From NCBI RefSeq assembly GCF_024166365.1, contig NC_064827.1, forward strand, positions 15,727,001 through 15,791,000: DNA of 64,000 nt, given 5' to 3'. The DNA comes from Elephas maximus indicus (taxonomy: Eukaryota > Chordata > Mammalia > Proboscidea > Elephantidae). The notes beneath the pieces are model-generated. The model had not been told where the DNA came from, ran no database searches, and was given only the letters and a program-made list of their open reading frames with translations. The position numbers were made by a program, and so were the translations under genes. Shown piece after piece: positions 63,001-64,000 of the stretch. Each line of letters opens with the position of its first letter. The stretch's first letter is position 1.

Positions 63001-64000
63001 GTGGGAAAAAAAGAGGGGGAGGCTGTGTTCCAGAAAGTCCTTAAGAAAATAAACTTTCAGCACTTTGTATTCAAAGAAAAAGTTTTAAAAATACAGTGGC
63101 TATTGAAGAAAACTTTCTGTTCGCTTATGACTGTAAAAGCTGAGACACTTAAGTAACAACATCTTTGGCTTAATGGTCTTTCCTAACATCCTTAAAGGTC
63201 TTTTCTCTTTTTTTCCTAATAAAAAAAAGTCAAACCTTGACACTAATCCAGGGGCCAAGGGCAAACTTCAGGAATCTGGGAACTTCCGAAACTGTGTGCA
63301 AATTGTGAGCGGCAGGTCTTTCAGGGAGTTGCCATAGCTTCACATTTCGGTACTGAGACACCCCCCCCCCCCCCACACCCAAAGTTAAAGACCACTGCAC
63401 TATTCCCTTGCAACAACCTCCAAAAGCGAATTTATAAAAGTCTAGGTATACAAATTTCACTCTCCTTCGATTCATTTGGAAAGCAAGAGGGCCCAGCCAC
63501 GATAGAAAGTGAAAGTTGCTCCCGAAGATGGGACGATGCCCGACAACCAGCCACTAGCAAGTAGGGCAGAAGGAACGGAGAAGCAGGCACAACGCACCCC
63601 GCCACCCCAAGTCCGCACCACGAGTTTAACGGGGGTCCCCTCAAGCCCCACGTCCAGCAAGTGGAGCTCCGCAGAGATGCGCAGTGCCACCCCACCCCAC
63701 GTGCGACCGGGTACCCGCCGAGCCCGGGTGCTACCGGGGGAGGGCGCACGCAGCAGGGCGCTGCCGGGCCAGCGCCGTCCAGGGGCGCGCGGGCGAGCCG
63801 GTACCTGGCTTGGCGCGCGTCGAACTCCCCGCGGCTTCCCGCGGGCCCGCGCAGCACCAGCTGCTGCAGCGAGAGCTGCACAAGCGCCCGCAGCGCGAGC
63901 AGGTAGAGCACGAGCCCCAACGCGGCGCGTCCCTCGGACAGCCCGGTCCCCGCGTCGCCGCCGGGGCTCCGCTTCCGCGTCCTCGCGCCGCCGCCGCGCG
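23859..64000 (-). CDS. ERMP1: ERMP1, endoplasmic reticulum metallopeptidase 1 (15 coding exons; 5' end off the window)
   Basis: Fifteen minus-strand exons join in frame to about 857 codons. The family protein is about 904 residues, so roughly 45 N-terminal codons lie past the right edge. Exons, 5' to 3': 63805-64000+, 62017-62318, 57711-57838, 57002-57107, 45972-46118, 45217-45309, 42880-43092, 41513-41733, 38531-38705, 36584-36774, 30617-30769, 28064-28266, 27243-27358, 24146-24309, 23859-24023. All introns are GT-AG and all phases agree. ERMP1 is a multi-pass ER membrane enzyme of peptidase family M28. The layout is one N-terminal membrane helix, a lumenal catalytic domain, several membrane helices, and a C-terminal lumenal domain. 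Zinc ligands and the catalytic Glu ([29 protein letters not shown]) are all retained. Nothing suggests loss of function. The gene is known as FXNA in rat ovarian follicle work; the natural substrate is not established. Confidence 0.96.
24146..24309 (-). CDS. ERMP1: ERMP1 exon 14
   Basis: This 164 bp exon encodes [20 protein letters not shown], then [20 protein letters not shown] and [15 protein letters not shown]. Its acceptor has a TTAAC branch-point-like motif about 28 nt upstream of ATGTAG. That whole acceptor region has a second copy further upstream in intron 13. Confidence 0.95.
24319..24378. repeat. Short direct repeat, copy at the exon 14 acceptor
   Basis: About 60 bp including AGCACGGTTAAATCAATCTT and TACCAACAAGAA recurs at 25260-25319 in the same orientation. 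This copy contains the branch point and pyrimidine tract used by ERMP1 exon 14 on the minus strand. Confidence 0.85.
24510..24640 (+). mobile_element. MIR SINE fragment
   Basis: The text GGGCTTACATCTCGGCC, CCACCTAGTGGCTCTACGG and CACAGTTTCTTCACCTGCG follows the mammalian MIR core order. It is a degraded copy in ERMP1 intron 13. Confidence 0.6.
25021..25064 (-). repeat. C-rich tract (G-rich in the ERMP1 transcript)
   Basis: Runs of C, including one of about 14, give four or more G-runs on the ERMP1 sense strand in intron 13. This fits a G-quadruplex-forming pattern by motif only. Confidence 0.7.
25260..25319. repeat. Short direct repeat, upstream copy in ERMP1 intron 13
   Basis: This is the second copy of the exon 14 acceptor region, about 940 bp upstream in transcript orientation. 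It keeps the TTAAC motif and a pyrimidine stretch but not the ATGTAG acceptor. Confidence 0.85.
26099..26338 (-). mobile_element. L1 3'-end fragment with target-site duplication
   Basis: The antisense tail begins with a T-run followed by GTGAAAGTTTACAAATCAAG. It is flanked by near-identical duplications (AAGGAAGCCACATAATTT at 26081-26098 and AAGGAAAGCCATATAATTT at 26339-26357), which shows target-primed insertion. It belongs to a tail family seen repeatedly in this window. Confidence 0.75.
26440..26800 (+). mobile_element. L1 ORF2 fragment
   Basis: The A-rich sequence with GATACACCTTTAGCAAGACT, CACCAATATCAGGAATGAAA and GAAGAACTATGTGTCAATAG matches the conserved linker region of L1 ORF2. Both ends are truncated. 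Confidence 0.65.
27243..27358 (-). CDS. ERMP1: ERMP1 exon 13
   Basis: This 116 bp exon encodes [20 protein letters not shown] then [18 protein letters not shown]. The acceptor CCCAATAG and donor ACAG|GTAAGT are canonical. Confidence 0.94.
27565..27738 (-). mobile_element. AfroSINE, CAACAA-type tail, 5' end lost
   Basis: On the minus strand it ends ...GACTCGATGGCACCCAACAACAAG, the BovB-like tail, and includes the longer middle block. The tRNA-derived 5' end is degraded. It lies in ERMP1 intron 12. Confidence 0.82.
28064..28266 (-). CDS. ERMP1: ERMP1 exon 12
   Basis: This 203 bp exon begins [20 protein letters not shown] and continues [20 protein letters not shown] and [16 protein letters not shown] in the lumenal C-terminal domain. 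The exon ends in AA of a Lys codon, and the donor is an atypical CAA|GTTGGT. Confidence 0.94.
28470..28990 (+). mobile_element. Probable old L1-type 3' fragment
   Basis: The wording AACTGGGCATCATCC, TGAAAAATAATGAACTACGG and AACTGGATAATGGATACACA resembles degraded L1 or HAL1 3' sequence. The exact family is uncertain. Confidence 0.4.
29080..29112. repeat. (CA)n microsatellite
   Basis: About ten CA units are followed by interrupted CACACAGG units in ERMP1 intron 11. Confidence 0.85.
29316..29550 (+). mobile_element. Old mammalian DNA-transposon (MER-type) fragment
   Basis: Strings such as AAATAAAGTTTTCTTGGAAC, ACAGCCACACTCCTTTACGT and TATCATCTGGCCCTTTACCG, plus terminal sequence GTTTGTCAACTCCTGG, match a common mammal-wide interspersed repeat whose exact name I cannot fix. 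Confidence 0.55.
29674..29843 (-). mobile_element. AfroSINE with perfect target-site duplication
   Basis: This is a full-length short-middle copy in ERMP1 intron 11. A perfect 12 bp duplication GTGCTTCACTAA lies at 29662-29673 and 29844-29855. Confidence 0.93.
30617..30769 (-). CDS. ERMP1: ERMP1 exon 11
   Basis: This exon of exactly 51 codons encodes [20 protein letters not shown], then [18 protein letters not shown] and [13 protein letters not shown]. It contains the last membrane helix before the C-terminal lumenal domain. The donor GCAG|GTAAGA is strong. Confidence 0.95.
31146..31350 (-). mobile_element. AfroSINE, long-middle variant
   Basis: The full copy runs from the tail CCAAAACCAAACTCACTGTC to the head ACCACCAGGGCTC. 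It is flanked by CTAATAACC at 31137-31145 and 31351-31359. Confidence 0.9.
31380..31810 (-). mobile_element. BovB/RTE LINE 3' fragment
   Basis: On the minus strand the end reads ...CTATGAATCAACGACACCTAACAACAA, the BovB-type tail. Upstream are GAGAGGGACATCATACTTGG and the coding-like stretch usual for RTE 3' ends. It lies just beside the AfroSINE at 31146-31350. Confidence 0.75.
31995..32364 (+). mobile_element. L1 3'-end fragment with purine tract and A-tail
   Basis: The fragment contains a purine-rich tract (AAGATGAGAAGGCAGGAAGG) and ends CTTTCACCTAAAACACAATA plus A/T tail. Flanking duplications AAATCCAAACGTG (31982-31994) and AAATCCAAACATG (near 32366) show a 5'-truncated LINE insertion. 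Confidence 0.72.
33390..34495 (+). mobile_element. L1 3' end with polypurine tract and poly(A)
   Basis: The left part reads ACATGGATGAATCTGGAGGG and CATTATGCTGAGTCAAATAA, typical of L1 ORF2-end/3'UTR sequence. It continues into the lineage-specific 3'UTR with a purine tract near 34316-34390 and a poly(A) at 34483-34495. It is the longest example of the tail family repeated across this window. Confidence 0.75.
34989..35140 (+). mobile_element. AfroSINE, short-middle variant
   Basis: It runs from GCCCTGGTAACACAGTGG through CTATGAATTGGAATTGACTC to a T-rich tail. It is followed by a G-run (35165-35174) and another L1 tail. It forms an inverted pair with the copy at 35336-35503. Confidence 0.9.
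35181..35335 (-). mobile_element. Old L1 3'-tail fragment
   Basis: The T-run followed by AATTGTGGTAAATACGTATG and CAATCACATGTTCATC is the standard antisense start of an old L1 3' end. Confidence 0.65.
35336..35503 (-). mobile_element. AfroSINE, CAACAA-type tail
   Basis: The minus-strand tail is ...TGACTCAACAACAAAAG followed by an A-run on the + strand. The head ends with ACCACCAGGGCTCC. It lies about 200 bp from an oppositely oriented copy. Confidence 0.88.
36584..36774 (-). CDS. ERMP1: ERMP1 exon 10
   Basis: This 191 bp exon encodes [20 protein letters not shown], then [20 protein letters not shown] and [20 protein letters not shown]. It holds two membrane helices. The donor is TTTC|GTAAGG. 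Confidence 0.95.
37090..37312 (+). mobile_element. L1 3'-end fragment with A-tail
   Basis: The purine-rich GGGGGAAAAGGAGGGTGAGG is followed by TGAATTGTACATGTAGAAAT and GTGTATATTCTCAAAAATAA plus poly(A). It is a second 3'UTR type, distinct from the CTTTCACCTAAA type. Confidence 0.6.
37565..38392 (-). mobile_element. L1 3'-end, antisense (CTTTCACCTAAA type)
   Basis: It starts with a T-rich tail, then TTGCACTTTAGGTGAAAGTT, and runs through the lineage 3'UTR to about 38392. It is the mirror image of the copy at 33390-34495. It lies in ERMP1 intron 9, ending about 140 bp from exon 9. Confidence 0.72.
38531..38705 (-). CDS. ERMP1: ERMP1 exon 9
   Basis: This 175 bp exon runs from acceptor CTTTCAG to donor CATG|GTAGGA. 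It encodes [20 protein letters not shown], then [20 protein letters not shown] and [18 protein letters not shown], with two membrane segments. The frame was confirmed base by base across the exon. Confidence 0.94.
39196..39360 (+). mobile_element. AfroSINE with perfect target-site duplication
   Basis: This short-middle copy has tail GGGTTTGG plus T-run. A perfect 13 bp duplication TTTTCTACTTCCA lies at 39183-39195 and 39361-39373. Confidence 0.94.
39418..39587 (+). mobile_element. AfroSINE, long-middle variant, 3' truncated
   Basis: It runs from GGAACCCTGGTGGTGCAGTG to CTCTAAGGCCACTATG, where the tail is lost. It sits 45 bp after the duplication of the preceding SINE. Confidence 0.88.
40096..40253 (-). 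mobile_element. AfroSINE with inverted 5' half (twin-priming-like)
   Basis: Positions 40096-40168 are the 3' half in minus orientation and 40169-40253 are the 5' half in plus orientation. Both halves break at the same SINE position (CCCTGTGGGG), so together they make one element with its 5' half flipped. No clear target duplication was seen. Confidence 0.75.
41060..41195 (+). mobile_element. L2 LINE fragment
   Basis: The text GAGCCAGACACAAGGGAGAT, CAAGCCCTGCCCTCATGGAG and CTTCCATTCAGTAGGGAAGA is typical of mammalian L2 3' sequence. Confidence 0.6.
41513..41733 (-). CDS. ERMP1: ERMP1 exon 8
   Basis: This 221 bp exon encodes membrane helices including [20 protein letters not shown] and [12 protein letters not shown], then [20 protein letters not shown] and [10 protein letters not shown]. 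The donor GTG|GTAAGT is strong. Confidence 0.95.
41838..42007 (+). mobile_element. AfroSINE, near full length
   Basis: The copy has a clean head (AAACCCTGGTGGCATAGTGG) and tail GCAATGGGTTTGATTTGG. The flanks AATTGAAAGGT and AACTGAAAAGT are a likely diverged duplication. It lies about 105 bp from exon 8 in intron 7. Confidence 0.93.
42303..42440 (-). mobile_element. AfroSINE, truncated head
   Basis: The minus-strand tail and body are present (CTCACTGCCACTGAGTCAAT on the + strand), ending at TTCTTAACCACTTCGA with the head shortened. Confidence 0.85.
42880..43092 (-). CDS. ERMP1: ERMP1 exon 7
   Basis: This 213 bp exon finishes the peptidase domain ([20 protein letters not shown]) and starts the multi-pass part with a helix around [20 protein letters not shown] and [15 protein letters not shown]. 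The donor AAGA|GTAAGTA is strong. Confidence 0.95.
43440..43680 (+). mobile_element. Probable L2 fragment
   Basis: ATCAGGCACTGTTCTAGACA and CAGCAGTGAACCAAGAGACC follow the L2 pattern, then similarity fades. Low divergence resolution by eye keeps this tentative. Confidence 0.45.
43690..45216. other. ERMP1 intron 6, pyrimidine-rich, no gene recognised
   Basis: The stretch 43900-45150 is C/T-rich with phrases such as CCCTCTACAATCGTCTCTGC that recall ancient mammalian repeats. A 195-codon + strand frame at 44015-44602 has biased Ser/Pro/Thr composition and no domain, so I do not call it a gene. Confidence 0.5.
45217..45309 (-). CDS. ERMP1: ERMP1 exon 6
   Basis: This 93 bp exon encodes [20 protein letters not shown] then [11 protein letters not shown]. 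The His of YHTKYD is the last zinc ligand. The donor GCAG|GTTGGT is weak at positions +3 to +6. Confidence 0.94.
45972..46118 (-). CDS. ERMP1: ERMP1 exon 5
   Basis: This 147 bp exon encodes [20 protein letters not shown], then [19 protein letters not shown] and [11 protein letters not shown], part of the M28 core. The donor is CAG|GTGTGT, which is not optimal. It is separated from exon 4 by the largest intron of the gene (about 10.9 kb). Confidence 0.95.
46531..46722 (+). mobile_element. MER5-type (hAT-Charlie) DNA transposon
   Basis: It begins GGTTCTCAAAAGTGTGGTTC and ends TAGTTTGAGAACCACT, so the ends are short inverted repeats. The internal ATCACCTGGGAACTTGTTAA and CCAGGTGATTCTGATAC match the family well. 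Confidence 0.82.
46790..46966 (-). mobile_element. AfroSINE, CAACAA-type tail
   Basis: The + strand starts TGCTGTTGTTGTTTTGTGTC, the complement of the CAACAACA tail, and ends CCACTGCGCCACCAGCATGC. It has the longer middle block. Confidence 0.87.
47085..48384. mobile_element. Tail-to-tail nested pair of L1 3' ends
   Basis: A plus-oriented 5'-truncated 3' end (47085 to about 47510, ending CATTTACCTAATGCACGATA) is followed directly by a minus-oriented 3' end (about 47511-48374, starting TTATTTTTATTGTACTTTAG). Then comes an A-run. The outer flanks AATTAATAAATCCCT and AATTAACAAATCCCT are a target duplication in the host L1. The simplest reading is that the minus copy landed in the A-tail of the plus copy. 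Confidence 0.72.
48411..48575 (+). mobile_element. AfroSINE, degraded, CAACAA-type tail
   Basis: The head is partly deleted (GAGCCCTGGCAGTGTGAACC). The long-middle block GGTGATCTGCTTCCTTAAGG is present and the tail reads AGCACACAACAACAG. Confidence 0.75.
49310..49335. repeat. Short (CA)n tract
   Basis: An interrupted run of about nine CA units follows an A-run within the intron 4 L1. Confidence 0.7.
50690..51058 (+). mobile_element. BovB/RTE LINE 3' fragment
   Basis: The sequence reads GAACTGATGTATTCAAACCG, GCAAAGAATATTGAATATAC and CATGGGTTAGAGCTGACTCG, then AGCAGCTAACAACCACC. This is the end of an RTE-clade ORF plus its tail. The tail matches the AfroSINE 3' end. Confidence 0.82.
51300..51905 (+). 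mobile_element. L1 3'-end fragment (CTTTCACCTAAA family, tail lost)
   Basis: AAGTAGCATCTGGGGTCTTA, AGAACTAGACGGTGCCTCGC and AAACAATACCACTCGGGAGT match the 3'UTR copies at 33390-34495 and 47085-48384. The purine tract and A-tail are missing. Confidence 0.7.
52600..52700 (+). mobile_element. L1 tail fragment (second 3' type)
   Basis: CAATGTACGTTTTTGCTGTA and TATTCTCAACAACAAAAATA resemble the tail at 37090-37312. Confidence 0.4.
53000..53590 (+). mobile_element. Old L1 3' end
   Basis: The text GTTACCATATGACTCAGCAA, TTCACAGCAGCATTAATTCC, GAAAGTAGACAGGTTGCTGT and TCTCAATAAAGAAGTTATTA is the standard end of an old mammalian L1, finishing in a short A-rich tail. Confidence 0.78.
53600..55580. other. 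ERMP1 intron 4, mostly unique sequence
   Basis: Apart from a short AfroSINE-tail-like scrap near 53655-53700 (ATTATGAGTCAGAGTTGACC) I see no recognisable element or gene here. Confidence 0.5.
55586..55718 (+). mobile_element. AfroSINE 3' part
   Basis: This fragment contains the long-middle block (GGCCATCTGCTTCTGTAAAG) and a T-rich tail; the tRNA head is absent. Confidence 0.8.
55730..55858 (-). mobile_element. AfroSINE with perfect target-site duplication, head truncated
   Basis: It inserted in the tail of the neighbouring SINE. An 11 bp duplication TAATGGGTTTA lies at 55719-55729 and 55859-55869. The 5' head is missing, so it was truncated on insertion. Confidence 0.9.
56203..56405 (+). 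mobile_element. AfroSINE, diverged long-middle variant
   Basis: GTCCCTGGGTGATACAAACA, GGTTGGAGGTTCGAGTTCAC and CATGAGTCAGAATCAACCTG give head, B-box-like region and tail of an older copy. Confidence 0.8.
56615..56790 (+). mobile_element. MIR SINE
   Basis: CAGTGGTTAAGAACAAAACT, CTACGTTCAAATCCTGTTGT and CCTCAGTTTCCTCATGCGTA are in the order of a mammalian MIR, with a good RNA polymerase III B-box remnant. Confidence 0.75.
56815..56846. repeat. (ATT)n microsatellite
   Basis: Short interrupted ATT/TTA repeats follow the MIR in ERMP1 intron 4. Confidence 0.6.
57002..57107 (-). CDS. ERMP1: ERMP1 exon 4
   Basis: This 106 bp exon encodes [20 protein letters not shown] then [15 protein letters not shown]. 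The Glu in NLEA supplies another zinc ligand. The donor is CAG|GTATGC. Confidence 0.95.
57711..57838 (-). CDS. ERMP1: ERMP1 exon 3
   Basis: This 128 bp exon encodes [19 protein letters not shown] and ends [15 protein letters not shown]. The Asp of SDDA is a bridging zinc ligand. The two Glu of AEEN are the catalytic base and a zinc ligand in M28 enzymes. Its donor is CAG|GTGAG. Confidence 0.96.
57945..58065 (+). mobile_element. L2 3'-end fragment
   Basis: GTAAGCTCTGTGAGGGCAGA, CTTGGTGCCCAGCACCACGT and GGTAGTCACTCAGTTAATAT follow the L2 tail pattern. Confidence 0.65.
58761..58979 (-). mobile_element. AfroSINE, long-middle variant
   Basis: A full copy begins with an A-run and ends CACTGTGCCACCAGGGCTCC. 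The flanks GATAGGTATGTTA and GACAGATACATTA are a diverged duplication. Confidence 0.92.
59095..59222 (-). mobile_element. AfroSINE, internally shortened
   Basis: The minus-oriented copy has GATTCCAACTCATAGCGACC, loses the AGTTCTACTCTG segment, and ends TAGCAGCCAAGCTCTTAACC. Confidence 0.85.
59276..59350 (+). mobile_element. AfroSINE 3' fragment
   Basis: Only the 3' half is present (ACCCTATGGGGGCAGTTCTA to ACTCGACAGCAGTGG), close to an oppositely oriented copy. Confidence 0.82.
59355..59530 (+). mobile_element. MIR SINE
   Basis: CATGGGTTCTAGAACAAGC, TGCCTGCTCTGTCACTTTG, ACCAACCTCACAGGTCTGTT and AGAACGTACAGTGCCTGGGA give the MIR core and 3' part. Confidence 0.6.
59531..60880. other. ERMP1 intron 2, no clear element
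   Basis: This AT-rich stretch has an A-run near 60070 and an L2-like scrap at 60515-60610; no gene is visible. Confidence 0.45.
60885..61010 (+). mobile_element. MIR/L2-type fragment
   Basis: TAGACACTGTTCTAATGTTT, CCTCATTTACTCCTCGAAAT and TGAAGTTAAGTAATTTGTCC follow a common mammal-wide repeat. Confidence 0.55.
61060..61200 (+). mobile_element. MIR SINE fragment
   Basis: AGCGTCTGGTCCCAGTTCTG, TTCCTGTGTCAAATGAGGGG and GCCTAGTTCTAAAATGCTAT match a degraded MIR. Confidence 0.55.
61416..61574 (-). mobile_element. AfroSINE with target-site duplication
   Basis: It starts with an A-run, runs to AACCACTATGGCACCAAGG, and is flanked by GGCACCCCCA at 61406-61415 and 61575-61584. It lies about 440 bp from ERMP1 exon 2 in intron 2. 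Confidence 0.92.
62017..62318 (-). CDS. ERMP1: ERMP1 exon 2
   Basis: This 302 bp exon has acceptor CACTTTCAG/AG ending at 62319 and donor GTATGC after 62017. It opens the lumenal M28 domain ([38 protein letters not shown]) and ends with [14 protein letters not shown]. The His of HFDS is the first zinc ligand. Confidence 0.96.
62467..62600 (-). mobile_element. AfroSINE, 5' truncated, diverged
   Basis: The tail and body are present (AAGCTGATTCCAGCTCATGG, TTGGCTGTAATCATTACAGA) and the head is lost near 62600. It lies in ERMP1 intron 1. Confidence 0.75.
63361..63374. repeat. C14 homopolymer in ERMP1 intron 1
   Basis: Fourteen consecutive C on the + strand give a G14 run on the ERMP1 sense strand, about 430 nt after exon 1. 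Confidence 0.8.
63560..64000. promoter_or_regulatory. CpG island over ERMP1 exon 1 and the start of intron 1
   Basis: GC content and CpG density jump sharply from about 63560 to the window edge, unlike the AT-rich introns. A CACGTG E-box lies at 63698-63703 just inside intron 1. The transcription start must lie beyond 64000 because exon 1 is still open at the edge. Promoter activity is inferred from the usual association. Confidence 0.75.
63805..64000 (-). CDS. ERMP1: ERMP1 exon 1 (partial, runs off the right edge)
   Basis: The frame is open from the window edge to a donor CAG|GTACCGG at 63804. It encodes a basic TRKRSPGG cytosolic stretch, then the N-terminal membrane helix [20 protein letters not shown], and RGEFDARQA. 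No start codon is visible; the true initiator should lie upstream of the window. Confidence 0.92.

Noticed and set aside
63432..63920. 162-codon minus-strand frame read straight through exon 1 into intron 1
   Set aside because: The real product leaves the frame at the donor after 63805; the family sequence continues in exon 2, so the extension is intronic read-through.

Overview
The window reads as nuclear DNA of a placental mammal of the Afrotheria, most likely a proboscidean. The clade call rests on more than twenty copies of a tRNA-derived SINE (5' portion reading 'CCCTGGTGGCATAGTGGTTAAG', 3' portion reading 'TATGAGTCGGAATCGACTCGA') that I recognise as AfroSINE, together with BovB/RTE-type LINE tails that share that 3' end. 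The narrower call (elephant lineage) is inference. There are no bacterial features, no CRISPR and no operons. Genes are split by GT-AG introns.

Two protein genes converge tail to tail. On the + strand, positions 5310-7858 hold the last four coding exons of RIC1, the partner of RGP1 in the RAB6A guanine-nucleotide-exchange complex. Its AU-rich 3'UTR probably ends near 9475. On the - strand, all 15 coding exons of ERMP1, the endoplasmic-reticulum M28-family zinc metallopeptidase, lie between 23859 and the right edge. Only the first ~45 codons of exon 1 fall outside. Every exon junction was placed by reading frame, splice dinucleotides and similarity to the family. All metal ligands and the catalytic glutamate are present. 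The right end is a CpG-rich promoter/exon 1 region.

Layout: 1-4968, an antisense L1 with an intact-looking 5' end and decayed ORF1/ORF2 in a RIC1 intron; 5310-9475, the RIC1 3' end; 9476-11140, sequence in which I recognise nothing; 11140-20450, stacked L1 remnants carrying an unidentified ~390 bp insert, an AfroSINE and an ERV-L provirus with both LTRs; about 20945-23858, the presumed ERMP1 3'UTR; 23859-64000, ERMP1. ERMP1 introns are full of AfroSINEs, L1 3' ends, an L1 body in intron 4 with several nested insertions, BovB/RTE tails, and old MIR/L2/MER elements.

I found no new gene system. The observations most worth checking are a ~60 bp duplication of the branch point and pyrimidine tract of ERMP1 exon 14 about 0.94 kb upstream in intron 13; a SINE split into inverted halves at one point (a twin-priming signature); a tail-to-tail nested L1 pair inside an older L1; two SINE tail classes, one matching the BovB tail in the same window; and paired Pumilio and AU-rich motifs in the RIC1 3'UTR.
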